From Furcasterigmium furcatum (taxonomy: Eukaryota; Ascomycota; Sordariomycetes; Glomerellales; Plectosphaerellaceae), in the NCBI GenBank assembly GCA_001599815.1, contig BCIA01000007.1, forward strand, positions 248,001-312,000: 64,000 nucleotides of DNA. Direction: 5' to 3'. Numbering within the stretch: position 1 is the stretch's first letter; each line of letters opens with the position of its first letter. Of this stretch, positions 45,622 through 57,945 are shown in pieces. The notes below the pieces were generated by a model that saw only the letters and a list, made by a program, of their open reading frames with translations, was not told the DNA's origin and ran no database searches. Made by a program: the position numbers and the translations under genes.

Positions 45622-47368
45622 ATGCCGGTCAGTGACCTGCTCCAGCAGGTCCCGACCAAGCCATGCCACAACTGCCGCCGGCGCCGCCTGCGCTGCGACC
45701 GTTCCGTGCCCAGCTGCCACAAGTGCACGTCGACCGGCCAGGAGTGTCTTGGTTACGGTAAGCTCTTCAAGTGGGCGGACGGTGCGGCGAGCAGAGGCAA
45801 GCTGGCAGGGAAGAGCTCCCTCCGAGGGGGACTCGGCGCGCGGGCCGCACCGCCATCAAGGTTCCCAATAATAGACGTCGGGGATGTAGAAGATTCGGCA
45901 TCAAGCTCCTCCTCATCGCCCGCCAACTACGAAACACAACTCGTCCATGTCTCTTCCCCATACCACAACGCCGGCAACGTTGAGCTCCCCACACCCTGGG
46001 TGCTGGTTGACCCAGTCTTCCAAGATATCAGCGCCCCTTATCGCCATTATCTTTCTTACTGTACGCTCTCTCTCTTCTTTCTCTGTCTCTCCTCCCCCTC
46101 CCCCTTGCGGGTCCCTTGGACTCCTCATTGACCAGTACAAGTCACAACCCGTGTCTGCAAAGACCTCGTCTCATGGGACCTGCCCGACAGCAACCCGTTC
46201 CGTGACCTCATCCCACTAACAAAGTCGTCGCCGCTGCTTCAACATGTCATCGTCGCGGCGTCAGCGGCGCACATGTCGAACCTCACACGACCCCCTCTGG
46301 CACCGGCATCCTCATCACCACTCGCCTATCCAGGCGGCGAAGAAGCATCGAAACGAGCCCTGATCGACGCCCTGGTGGCAAAACAAAAGGCTCTACGCCT
46401 GCTTTCCTCGGCAGTCGCAGACATTGATGCCGTCGGCAGTGATGTCGTCCTCGCTGCCGTGCTGTTCTTCATCAACGTCGAGCTCATCGAGTCCGGCAAG
46501 CATGGCTGGAAGGCCCATCTCGAGGGCGCTGGCAAGATCATGACGTGTATCCAGACGGCGGACGGTTCCAACGAGGCGTTACGGGACTACATCGTCTCGG
46601 ACTGTGTGATGTGAGCGTCCATCCATCCAGCACTAAGACTTGGCGCAGCAGAGCTAACAGCATCGTAGATACTACATCCTAGCCTCGGCCTTCATGCCAA
46701 ACGCGCCGGCCGGAACCTCGTACTTCCAGTCCGTCCAGATATCGTCCATGCTGAAGCGGGCCTCCGTGAACAGCTACCTCTGCTGTCCGACGCAGGTCCT
46801 CGAGATCCTGCTCGCCGCCGCCCAGGTCTCGAACATGGACATCTCCGACGAGGCGTCGGCCGAGAACGCCGCCAAGGTCGGGCTTCACCTGCTCTCGCGC
46901 GCCGAGAGCCTTGACATCAGTGAATGGGCCCTGTCGATCCGCGACCACCCCAGCCTGCGGGACCTGCCCATCGACAGCCGCATGCACGCCGGCTCCGCGC
47001 ACCGCGTCGCCTGCTCGCTGTACATCATGCAGGCGGTGCCGGCCGTGAAGAAGTTCCTGCCGCCGAACACCGAGTCCGCCTTCGAGGACCAGCTCATGTA
47101 TCACCTGTCCTCGGTCCCGGACGACGACCCGAACTTCAAGGCGACCTCGTGGCCGGCGTTCATCGCGGGCGCCGAGGCCAGCGACCCGGAACGGCAGGCG
47201 TGGTGCAAGGACAGGCTGCAGAGGCTGGTCAAGGCGGTCCCTTGGGGGTTCATATACACGGCCATGGACGCCCTCGACGTGATCTGGAGGCTGAAGAGGG
47301 AGGGCAAGGGCCAGGAGGGTTGGGTGCAGACGTTGAAGGATCCTGATCTGAACTTTTTGATCGTATGA
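45622..47368 (+). CDS. Zn2Cys6 transcription factor (UPC2/sterol-regulator-like architecture)
   Basis: Exons 45622-46060, 46142-46610, 46669-47368; introns of 81 and 58 bp; 535 aa. Nuclear DNA-binding regulator. The zinc cluster is complete: Cys15, 18, 25, 32, 35 and 42 with C-x2-C-x6-C-x6-C-x2-C-x6-C spacing (CHNCRRRRLRCDRSVPSC). A Ser-rich linker leads to a Fungal_trans_2-type domain: YRHYLSYFTTRVCKDL across intron one, LLQHVIVAASAAHM, VLAAVLFFINVELIESG and GWKAHLEGA, then CVIYYILASAFM across intron two. The target is unknown; the neighbouring MFS gene is the obvious candidate. Confidence 0.93.
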
Positions 47369-47805
47369 ATTCCCCGGCTTTTGATGGGAAACGGCCTCGG
47401 GAGAAGCGCGGCGTTGGTCTCGTTTGGGTGCGGGGCGTTACTTTTGGCGGTTGGGCGAAATGGCTTTGCAGAGATACCTTGCTGTACTTGTCCTCGGACA
47501 CCGGAAACAGTTTGCTGTGAATAGACCTTGACTTGTTGCTTTCCAAGCGGGACCGACATCGTCTTGCCCCAAGATCCTGGATGGCCATGACCGGGACTCG
47601 GCGTGGTGGAGCCCGGGGAGCACAGTGCCGAACCCCGAGTTGACCCACTCACAGCTTCCGCGGCCCGAATTTCTGGAGCTTCAGCTTCCCGTCTGTTTAG
47701 TTTCCTCTGTCGTCAACACCAACACCAACACCAACGACTCGACGACTCGACATCCACTTACCCATAAAGGCCGACTTGGGCCTCGGGGAGACAGTCGCAG
47801 TTAAG
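47369..47805. other. Intergenic region
   Basis: No feature recognised. Short CCAACACCAACA repeats lie just before the next gene's leader (about 47715-47740). Confidence 0.5.
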
Positions 47806-48910
47806 ATGAGCATCTTCTCGAGGCTCCCCAAGGCTATGAGCGCCTCCCCATTCGTTCCAGCGCGCAATTCCCGACATCGTCATGCTGCCTTCGCCCTCTG
47901 CCGCGCGCTCATCCGACAAGGGCGCTGCATCCCGCTGCCGAAAGACGCGGTGCCTACGGGCGGAAAAGCCCACCCCGTACAGACATTGGTGCTCCGACAA
48001 TTCAGACGGAACAAGGCAGAGACATCCCCGAGGCTGGTCTTCGCTGCCTTGACGGCCGGTTACAAGGTACGCCCCATCGCGGGAGCCCGTCTCTTTGGAC
48101 GATCCCCGCTGACATGGACCCGTGTAGTTCCTCTCCCTCTTCAAGCAAGCCCAAGATCCGTCGAGCCCCTCCTTCGTCGAGGTCGCATCATACATCCGAA
48201 CCCACCCACAGCCACGCGTCGACTCTGCTTCGGCCAGGAAGCGGGCGAAGGCCGCGCTCCCCAGCCCACCAAGACCACCACCGCTCCTGCTCGAGAAGGT
48301 TGCCCGCGATGGCTCCGTCTCCTACGACCCCAATCCCGAAGCGCGGCCATACCCCTTCGAGGCGCTCACCGAGGGCCGCCGACACATTCCCCAGCTCGTG
48401 GTCACAAGCGAGGGCATGCCTTTCCTCCGCTTCACGAAGCCTCAACCGCAGAAAATACACCACCTAGTAGCAAGACACAGGGATATCACTCAGCACCGCA
48501 CGACTCTTCTCCAGTCACACAAACCCGGGAGCGAACTGAGAGATGACGCTCGGGAGGAGGACCAGTGGGACCAACTCGTCGCGAAGCTCGAGGCTCAAGA
48601 GGCGGATACATCACGACCAGAGCGCCGCGAGGGCACGTACGAAGAGAGCGTCGGCGCGAGCGCCCGGTTCTTGCAGAACCAGCTCAACGAGGAGAGGTGG
48701 AAACAGACCGCCCGGACGCAGGGGCTTCTGCGCATCATCGACATGGAGAAGAAGGCATTGCGGGAAGAAGCGGCGTCGAGACTGGCGAAGACCAAGGGAG
48801 GGGGATCGGAGCTGCCTCCCGCGGACGCACCGCCGGAGACTCCTGCTCCGAAACCAACCCCGAGGCCGAGGGGCCGGCCGCGCAAGGTAAACACCGAGGC
48901 CTTTTTCTGA
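47806..48910 (+). CDS. LYR-domain-like protein with AT-hook-like C-terminus
   Basis: Exons 47806-48066 and 48128-48910 with a 61-bp intron; 347 aa. The N-terminal half resembles fungal Complex-1 LYR-like proteins, which are mitochondrial assembly or acyl-carrier-binding factors: a basic presequence-like start, FALCRALIRQG in the LYR position, VLRQFRRNKAE, and LTAGYKFLSLFKQAQ restored by splicing. The rest is charged and probably helical (ARFLQNQLNEERWKQTARTQGLLRIIDMEKKAL) and ends PRPRGRPRKVNTEAFF, which contains an AT-hook-like GRP core. Mitochondrial and nuclear features do not usually occur together; the tail may simply be a basic region. Function uncertain. Confidence 0.75.
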
Positions 48911-49192
48911 CGTCGAGGACCTGGTGGAATGTACGATATGCGTTTTGCATAGAGGAGGATGACGATACCCATGACGCGATGAATATTACCAGAAGTACCC
49001 CCGGGAGAACGCGCGAAAAGCCCATGTGGCGAAAGGACGCTGTGCTCCCCGACAAGGCCTGTCGTGTCGAGGACACGACAGGACCCGTAAGCCTCACTTT
49101 GGTGCTATCCAACAACTCGGAACTGCATTTTTGACGGGAGCCCACGCGGGGAGGAACCATGACAGGTCTCCCCGGCCTGCCGTTAACGCTGC

Positions 49193-50183
49193 CTACCTAG
49201 GTTCCGGCTTGTACGACACCGCGCTCATCCACGGCCCAAAGTGAATCTGAGACTCTACTGGACTGGTTTCAAAACGTCTTCTCTTGACGCTCTCCAGCTC
49301 GAGCGCCCTGTCACCATCATACCAGGAGAACAATGACCCGAGGCCAATATCACAGCCCATCTTGGCGGCCGCGACGGTCGAGGATGACGTTGACCAGAGA
49401 ATGCGGTCCTGCAGCTCGACTGGGAGACGGTTAAGGGCGCTTGACTGTTGCTGCTTCTTGGCCGCCCAAAGGAGGAGATCGATGGCGCGACTGGAGGGGG
49501 GACCCTCGCCGTTGAGAAACACCTCTGGCCTGGTGGATTCAAGCACCCCGTCGCTTCTTGCGCGGATAAGAATGACATGACAAAGAGTAAGGAGAGCATA
49601 TGTGGCGCTTTTGCCTCTTGAAGGGGCTTGGCTTGCGATCTGGCGAGCGTAATGCTGCCGTATTTCACGCATGCCTTGATTCGGGTCTTCAAACAGCGCA
49701 AACCATGTTCCTGTAGCCTCGATGAAGTCGGAACTGGGGCACGGCCACTGTGGCATGTCGGAAGCCCAGGCGTAAGGCCCTCCTGGGCTATGATCGAAGC
49801 CTGTCCGCTCCATGACTGCAAAGTCTAGCGACGAAATCCAGACAACCGCAACTGCTAGCCTGAGGAATGTCTGCCGGTTCTGACGCCGCCTGAGAAGATG
49901 GCGCCACACGTGTGCGAAATCTTGTACAAGTCTTCCAAGGAAGGCCTTCTCTCGAGATATATCACCAATCTGCAACTCCCAGTAAGGCGCCGTAAAGTCT
50001 TGAGATGATGGGGCTGGCGGCGACGGTACGGTCAGTGGCAAAAAGTCGCTTGCTGTGAGTTGACGCTCGCGGGCGACGCTGAGAGGCACCAGAAAGGATC
50101 CATCATCTGGCTGGGTCTGGATGAGCATGTCTCGATCGAGGTCGAAAGTCCAAACACTGTCGTAGAAAATACCCCGGCGATTA
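49193..50183 (-). CDS. Uncharacterised fungal protein, first exon unresolved
   Basis: The frame is open from 50215 to the stop at 49193. Clearly coding sequence begins by 50182 (NRRGIFYDSVWTFDLDRDMLIQ), upstream of the first ATG at 50128, so an additional 5' exon is expected; an acceptor TTTAG fits at 50184, but I could not place the donor with confidence. About 330 residues are seen. Recognisable blocks are SREKAFLGRLVQDFAHVWRHLLRRR, WISSLDFAVMERTGFDH, ALNRLPVELQDRILW (slightly F-box-like) and SPVESQIHFG near the end. I know many fungal paralogues with this pattern but no function. Alternatively the gene has lost its true start. Confidence 0.7.
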
Positions 50184-53100
50184 CTAAAGGGGATTGCAAT
50201 GTTATATGTGTCGTTTCAGATTTCGGTTATTCCCTGACGAAGGGAAGATGACATCGATTCTAGCATTGTGTGAGTACTTGTGCTTCAGGCTTGGAGCTGC
50301 GCGTTGTATGAGGACACCTTTGGTTCCGCCCACGAGGGCCCTGGCAAATAGGCCGAGGCTGATTTCATCGGTCGCCTCGTGCTTCCTGTAGCCTTTGTAG
50401 ACCAAGTCACCTTCTCGCTGTAAGCGAGGCCTCGAGATAGAATGCAATACACCGACCGTGTTTGATGTAGTACAGCCCCCATATCCTGGTGGGAGAGGAC
50501 TCGGAGGGAATCGCGGGCTGGGTGAAGAGCGCGCGAGAAGAGCAGCGGCGTCAAGTGAGAAGGCATTCGAGCGAGCAGAGCTGCATTAATATTGAGCCTT
50601 GAAGTCGTGATCGAATAGTCTCAGAAGCGGCTGGCTTTCGGGAGCTGCTCAATGGATAATATGAGCGAAGGGCTGCCCTCAGCTGCATTGATGTGATCAC
50701 GCGCAGGATTCACAACCCAACCCTAATCGGTGTCTCCTGAGCCTTGGCTGTCGTCCTGGAAATCGAATCCTCTGCCATGTCCCGACTCGTCGAGGTCTCT
50801 TTGAGCTACGTCAATTGCTCAGGCCAAAAGCAGGACTATCCAGAATGACGAGGCCGAGGAACATCGGTCCAGGGCGTGCACGCGAGGCTGACGGCGACGA
50901 TCCTCGTATGACTTTCACGCTGCCCTTGCAGTTGCAGTGCCACAGTTCGTGGGGATAGACAAGCCACATTGTCAAGGCTGACGGTCGCAGCAGCACGCCG
51001 GGATTTTCCCCAGGGCCGTTTCAACTTGCTGATCGCGACGACCGAGAGCATCCTGATGCTACCAGCGACGTCACCCGGTCACTCGACCCGAGTATCACGC
51101 CTCGACAGCTCGGACACCCGACCGTTTGACCCCATCTCAGAGCGTCTCACTCGACGTGGGGGATGTGAGACGGCCTGCATCCGCGGACAATATCGGAGGC
51201 TTATAAGGGCGTCGCTGATCTTGCCCGAAGCGCTAACGCAAGGCGAGGGAACTTGGGAACGTCGGCACATGCGCACGTCCCTCAGAGAATGTGATACGAT
51301 CTCCCTGGCAGTTGACAGCAGCAAGATCGGGAACAGGAATTGGGGGGTCGCGGTCTTTCTTGAGTGGTTAATTCCAGCCCGCCCCCGGCCGCGCTCAGAC
51401 CAGGACCCCTATTCTTGTCGTATGCCAGTCAACCAGTGTGCGAGTCTTCCCCTCGACCACCGCGGTACAAGCCGCTTGTTGTGTCTTATTGCCCCGAGGG
51501 GTTGTGGCAGTGCTCAACCTAGACTTGCTTTTGCGGTATCGGGAAATAGATGGTTTTATTTCCTGGGCGCCTCCCCAGAGCGGCACTTCTCTTGGCCTTT
51601 CGTAGTGTGAACCGGGTCATCTTCGAGATGATCCCAGTGGGCACAGATTCAACCTGGCAACCCGGGTGGTGGGTGGGATCCAGCGCGCCGGGGTGCCAGG
51701 CCGACACGGCAATCTTGACTGGCTGATCGCAGTGACACCCTGATTTCTCGAGGATCATGAGGCTGCGAGTTGCCCATGCAACATCCAATCAATGGCGCTT
51801 CTGCGCCACCGACAAGGGCCCCTGTCTCGAGTGAAGCACCGCAGCGCTGGGAGAGAGCCGTCACATCTGATATTCACCTGCAGTGCCTGGACTGTTGATG
51901 ACTGGCTTGACGGATAACCAGTGACCAAGAGTCGGGAGGGAGGTGCGCCAGCCATCGGCCGGGGATCTGGGCCGGTGAGATCCTGGACGGTTCCTGTGGT
52001 GGTGCGGACGTTCTGACGTTCCGCACCGCCCTCCCAGTTGGCTTCTCCGAGGATAAACGGGCGCTCTCACGTTGCCTCCACGAGGTCGTCCCTCTCGTCC
52101 ATGCGGCCCTCGCGACGATCACCTCGCGCCGTGCCATGTTCTCAAATATCAGGGAATCGAAAGTGAGGCTGGTTCAGGATCCGAGTCCCAGCACGCGTGC
52201 GCGTCTTCCTCCTTCTGGTCTCGGGTTCCACCGCACACGCAGGACAACGGTTCGGCCCCTGGCCGGCCGTCTCTGGCTTGCTGCCCCCCGTTCAAGACAC
52301 ACCTCGAGGAGGATGGATGGATGCACGTCCTCTGGCGGCGGCGGCGGGAACGAAGTGTGACCCTCACACCATGCCACCCATCCATCCTACACCCCAAGCA
52401 GGCAGGCAAGCAGCCAGACTTGCCAGGGGCCCCAGCAGCTGAGCGATTCCTGTGGCCGGACAGGGCAAATCCTCATCGGCAGGGGCGTTCAGACATGCCC
52501 ATCCACACCCCGCGGGCCAATCCCGAACGGCCGGGGAATGGGGCAGCCCGAAAAGCTTCGGACGCCTGTCGCACAGTTGATATCACGAACCGGGCCATTG
52601 GGAATCAGGGGCGCGGCCTCGGGAGCCACCACTCGGTCCTCGTCTGTCCTGCCCGTCTGTCCCGCGGGCTCCTTTCGGTAAAACAACAACAAGGCTTGTG
52701 CTGTCGTCTGTCATATTCTGACGGAGGTAGCGACGCCTGCGGCCTTTGCTCATAATGATGCCCATGCCTGTATTTTCGCCTCCTCCGAGCACTCGGGCCT
52801 GATTTTCTCTTTCTCTTCCTCCTTCCCCCATGCCCATGTCCATGCCGCCCTACCGTCCCATCACCACCACATCGTCATCTCTGTTTTTGCCATCTCGCCT
52901 CGTTCATAGGAGAAATCCTTGGCGGTCCCGACGGTGTGTCACGTCCTGGCCACCGGGTTCTCCTGGCTCGTGGAGACGATGGCGGCAAGGCACGAGTCTC
53001 TTTCCACGCCACGCCTTCTTAAGCACGTCGTCGTCCCCGTCGCCTGGCATCTGGGGTAGCGGCCGTTTTCTGTTTGTGGCCTCTCTCCTACTGCGTACCT

Positions 53101-53384
53101 TGGTTATTTTGATTTCTCATCTCCTCACCACTCCTCCCCCTCTTCCTTGTCACTTGCTGCTATTGGTGTCATCTGTGCATGTTCCTCTCCTAGCGGATGG
53201 CATGCGATGAGATGGTATCACTCAATAGTTATTCCTTCTGCGTCTTCACATCACCATTCCTCGGTGGGCTCCGCTCACCGATACACCGTGTTAGTCGACG
53301 CATCACCCACCCCTGCTGCTACCCTCAACACGCGACCAGCCCTTCTCCCTCGCCTGCCGTGCTTGACTGAGAGAGTGCACGGAT
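50184..53384. other. Long intergenic region and probable bZIP leader
   Basis: 3.2 kb with no recognisable protein family. From about 52790 it becomes strongly C/T-rich and contains many ATGs, including one at 52830 opening a 126-codon frame, so the bZIP transcript probably carries upstream ORFs. A low-complexity GGATGGATGG / CCATCCATCC pair lies at about 52310-52388. Confidence 0.5.
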
Positions 53385-56300
53385 ATGAGTAATCGTTCTC
53401 GTCGGTCCCACGCGCAAAGAGACCCGGTCCCAGACGAGACGGACGACGGCGGGACCGGCTCCGGCGCATGGGCGGAGTCCGTGGCCGGTCCGGGCGCGAC
53501 CCGTCATCGTCACCCCGGATCTCATGCCACTCGGCAGCAACAACAGGGCCAAATTCACCGACAGGACGAATTTCACACCGGCGGGGGCCGATTTTCGGGT
53601 TTCGAGGGGTCGTCGACTCTTTTGGGAGACGATGCTGTCGGGGACGAGGAGCCTATCAGCTACCAGGAAATTTCTGGCGGGCCGCCTGGGGTCGTTGGCA
53701 GCGCAGTTAGCGGCAGCCAAGCGTCCCCTTTAGCGCAGGGCCAGCAGCGGCCCGGGCAGCAACAGATGGGGCCCCAGGCGGTCGTACAGCAGCAGCAGGC
53801 GCTACTACAGCGACAGCTGGAGCTGGAGCGGTCCACGTCCGGGTCCCTCGTGGCCGGGACCGAATCGCCGCCCAATTACCCGGGCCAAGCAGCTCAGCTG
53901 CATCGCACCACCACCAACACGACACCAACGCCGCGCCATCATCAGCCGCTTCAGCAGCTCCCAGGCAGACACCCTAGACACCGCCAGAACCATCCGCCCT
54001 ACGTCCTCGTCACGCCGCCGGCAGACATCGTCGCTCCGCCGTATCCTCCGCAGCAGCAACACCAGCACTTCCACTATCAGCAGCATCTCTCGGGCGTCGA
54101 GACATCATCGATCGGCGACGACTCGGCCTCGCCCCCGCCGCCTCAGTCTCAGTCTCAGCCCGGAGCGCTCCTTTGCCACCCGCACGATCCGAGGCTCCTT
54201 CAGCCGCATCACCAACAGCAGCAGCAGCACGCCCAACCACCTGCGGGCTACTTCCCGCCCGACGCCGTCGCCGCCGCCGATCTCCATCACCCGCAGCTCG
54301 ACCACGACCAGACGGCTCAGCTCGTCACCGCCTCCTCCTCCTCCCAGCGATCGTTCTTTCCCACACCTCTCGACCACCCCGACCAGACCTCTGTCGCCGC
54401 CGCCGCCGGCCTCGCTCCCCCAGCAGAAAACATCGCAGTCCCGGCGTACCACGACGCGGAGCAGATCCAGCAATTCTACCAGCAGCTCCCCAACAACTGG
54501 CCAGTGTACCAGCGGCCCGACGGGCTGTGGTCGCCTCTGATGCACCCGGAACTCTCCTCCATCCTCAATGCCGAGTCCTACGACGACGGCACGCCGACCT
54601 TCCGCGCGCCCCGGAGCCTGCCGCCGCGGCCGTCGACCATCACCGCCGCCGATGCCCCCGCGACGACAAACCCGCTGAAGCGGCCGCAAGACCAGATCGC
54701 GGACGCCGCCGTCGAGTGGACGGAAGAGCCAATCAAGAAGCGCGCGAGAGGCCGGCCGAAACTGACCAACAATGGCGAGCAGGCCGTCGACGTGAGTATC
54801 TCTAAGAAGCGACTTGTCATCATCACCGCTTGTTCGCTGACCAACGCCGCCCATCACAGCGTCGCCGTGCCCAGATCCGAAATGCCCAGCGAGCCTACCG
54901 ACTCCGCAAGGAGGAGGCGATTGTGACCCTCGAGAAGAGGGTGCAGGAGTTGACAGGACACAACGAGAAGATGAGCAATGCGTTCATGGAGTTCCAGGAC
55001 TTCATCATCGGCGAAGGGCTCCTCCACACCCATCCGGACATGGCCCGACAGCTACGCGCCACCACTGAGAAGTTCCTCGCGCTCGCTCGAGGAACAGAAG
55101 ACGGAGACGGGCAGCAGCAGCAACAACAGCAGCAGAGCATCGCCGGTGCGGAGGGCGCCGACTCGGAAGGGAACTCCGGCAGTCCCGGAAGCAACTCCGG
55201 TAGGCAAGCAGCGATATCTGGCTCCCCGGGCCCGAGCACCAAACCCCACGAGAAGGTGCTCATGGCCGGCCTGATCGTGACCCATGAGCCCGACCCCGAC
55301 TATCCTCCCGCCTCAGCCGCACCACACTCGGGCAACTGGTCTCAGGGCGGTCCCTCCTATCCCGCAAGCTCCTCCGGCCAGCAGCCCCCGGCTCCCTGCG
55401 AGGTCATCTCTCAGCCAACCGTCCAGAACGCGAGCTTTCCTTTCGGTATGTCCCTCGAGACCGCCCTCGAGACCAATTCCTTTTCCATAAACACCGCCTT
55501 CATAAACCCCGGCTATGCCACTCCCCCCAACGCCTTCCCCTCCCCTCCTCCCCCGAACCTGGACTCGTACATGCCACCGCCTCTGCCCCCGCCGTCGACC
55601 CTGTCCTATCAGGAACGCACCTTTGGCCGGCGACTCCAGCGGGCGGCCCTCGAGCAAGGCCTGCGGCTTCTGAGCATGGAGGAGATCCCCACACACTTCT
55701 TCGCCGGGGTCTTCGGCTTCTGCCTGCTCTTCGAGAGCCGCGCCAGAATCTTGGAACGCCTGACTGACTGTCTCAGTGTAAATCAGCACGAGACCTTGAG
55801 CAACTGGCGCTTCCCCTTCCTCCACCTCGGCGGCGCGGGCACCTTCTTCGGCGAGGAGTTCAACGAGATGGACGACAACGTCCTGAGCCAGAGCGTCCAG
55901 GGCGCGGTCATCGATCACGGCACGCCCGCGGCACACAACGACGCGGCGGCCCCGCGCCAGCCGCATCCACGACACAAGCCGAGGGGCCCGATCGGCAACC
56001 GCGGGCTTCCCGAGCCGCACAGGTCCAAGGTCGCACCCGACAGCCTCTACGGCCAGGGCCCGTGGGGCCCGGCCGTCGAGAGCGTCAAAGACCTCCGCGT
56101 GGACCGGAAACTGCGCATCGTCATGCCCGGGTGGGAAGGCGACTTCTTCGACTGCGACGAGATCGAATGGTACCTGCAGCAGCGGGGCATCGTGATCCCG
56201 CCGGCGGCGGACATCATCGTGGCCGAGATCGACGACGACGCGTTCATGACAGGGGACAAGCCCGGCCCGACGAAGGCCTTCGATGCGACCATCGACAACG

Positions 56301-56699
56301 TCATCGCCGACTGGCTGACCAGGGACTACGTCAAGGACGGCCCGGCGGCAGCTGTCGCGGCGCACATGGCCACGCCGAGCACGTCGACGTCGACTGATAC
56401 TCGTTCGCATGGGACGCCGATGGGAGAGCCTGACCTCGCACGCGCAGAGGCGCAGTTCGCGGCGCGGCAGACGGAAATCCCTGGTCAGCAGAACATGGCG
56501 ACGCCCGCCCCTGGGAAGAGATTGATCACTCTCAACGTGGAAATGCTCGTGAACGGTAAGTCTCATCTCGTCGACTCTGCTTCCGGCGCTGACCTTGCAA
56601 CTAGAACTTTGCGCGAGGTCCGTCTGTCTCGGGAGGACGCCGGGCGTCAGGCAAAAGGATGTCGACGCGGCGTTTTGGAGCTCGGTCACTCTTATATAA
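53385..56699 (+). CDS. Large bZIP transcription factor with Gln/His/Pro-rich N-terminus
   Basis: Exons 53385-54791, 54860-56555, 56605-56699; introns of 68 and 49 bp; 1065 aa. About 450 residues of disordered Gln/His/Pro-rich sequence precede a basic patch (KKRARGRPKL). Exon two opens with the DNA-binding region RRRAQIRNAQRAYRLRKEE, carrying the N-x7-R signature, and a zipper (LEKRVQELTGHNEKM). Farther on is a fungal C-terminal domain: RRLQRAALEQGLRLL, GVFGFCLLFESR, WRFPFLHLGGAGTFFGEEF, FFDCDEIEWYLQQRGI. The short last exon adds ELCARSVCLGRTPGVRQKDVDAA in pieces and a TAA at 56697. The open frame beyond the second donor to 57397 is read-through of the intron, not protein. Targets unknown. Confidence 0.92.
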
Positions 56700-57945
56700 C
56701 GCGGGTGAGGACCGGGGCCGCGATTACGAGTAGAACGAGGCGGCCATCTTGGGAAACAGGACATGATGGTTGTGTCGCTGGCAAAGTAGTAATTATAACG
56801 AATACCCAATGTTTCTCTCTGCCTAGATGTCAAGCTTATGAATGGATGTATGAGGGCAGATTATGGGGCCCTCTGGCCCGGCATGAGAGTTGCAGAGACA
56901 ATTCTTTCCGGGACGCGGTGACGGTGGTGGTTACTATGCTCGCGGCTGATACTGCGGCCTCGGTATCCAACCCTCGGACGACATACCTTCTCGCCCTGTT
57001 GACGGCCATGGTTCCCCCGACACCGCCGCTAACCGCGGAAATGGTGGTGACAAGGGCGAGCAAGGAGCCCAGGACGAAAGTCGCAACGGGGAGACCGCAT
57101 ATGGTACGGTCAGGCTTGTGTACGGCCCCTTCGGCGACAGGTCGCGCTTCATGGCACTGCACCCATGGTTTCTGCTGGCCACCTTCCGCCAGGATCAGGG
57201 CCGGCTCGCCCTGTTCTCTGGACACCACCATCGGGCCATTGTCGCGAAAGCTGGTCTGCGGGCCGGAGGCGTCCATTACGAAGTCAGGGGTGACACTGAG
57301 CTCGACATGCGGAACTGTGCCGACCTGCTGGAGGAACGGTGTTCGGGCTCAAGAACTTCTACAAGACGCACCGAAATGGAAAATTGCACAGGATTGAAGT
57401 CTACAGAAGAACCGCGGCGCTTGTGCGTCCAGGGCCGTTCGTTGAGGACATGATCCAGCCACCCAGCCCGAACATCTACGACGCGGGGGCCGGCCGAGAC
57501 ACACTTTGGAATCCCTGGGACCGTGATGGCGAGGAACTCATTCCACGGTACCAACCTTGGGGTGACAGGGCTGAGGATCCGGTCCGAAAGCTACTTGGCA
57601 GAGGCCTCGGAATGTTTACCCCTCTACGATATATAGAGACATGCCCCAAGGATCGATGCCGAAGCTCGTATGTCTCAAACTGCACAGCAATTGATCCATA
57701 TGAGAGACGATCCCGGTAAACCTGAGATGGAAAGATGCTTGAAGGGGTTCAATGGACCGAATCCCCTCCCTTTTGGCTTTAGGGCCCGTCTTTCTTTTCC
57801 ATATTCACAGCAGCGGCAGGCTTGAGACCTTGGATGGTCTTCTCACGACAAGGGCATTCACAACCGCCAGTGCTGGCGTCCTCTCTTCTGTCTAGGAATT
57901 GGAGCCAAGGGTATTTGAGAAACTGCCACTCGTGGCTCACAGGCC
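56700..57945. other. Intergenic region with a weak membrane-protein candidate
   Basis: 3' flanks of the bZIP and PI-PLC-like genes. Apart from the minus-strand candidate at 56987-57276, I see nothing supported. Confidence 0.45.
56987..57276 (-). CDS. Candidate single-pass membrane protein, first exon only (possibly a remnant)
   Basis: From ATG 57276 a frame gives a hydrophilic N-terminus, then RTICGLPVATFVLGSLLALV and a Gly-rich stretch SAVSGGVGGTMAVNRA. The CGL-x-TF-hydrophobic-GGGVGG pattern is familiar from fungal type II membrane proteins. A strong GTATGT donor follows at 56986, but I could not find a convincing downstream exon encoding an extracellular domain. It may be a relic. Low confidence. 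Confidence 0.3.

Noticed and set aside
52310..52388. Inverted repeat GGATGGATGG / CCATCCATCC
   Set aside because: Tetranucleotide low-complexity sequence; pairing is trivial.
52072..52755. 227-codon frame upstream of the bZIP gene
   Set aside because: Compositionally like random GC-rich translation; no domain seen.
55313..56833. 506-codon frame antisense to the bZIP gene
   Set aside because: No recognisable domain; the sense strand carries the bZIP and its C-terminal domain with correct splice sites.
56556..57397. Open frame extending the bZIP protein to 57397
   Set aside because: It reads through a GTAAGT intron; the spliced form ends at 56699 with a sensible conserved C-terminus.
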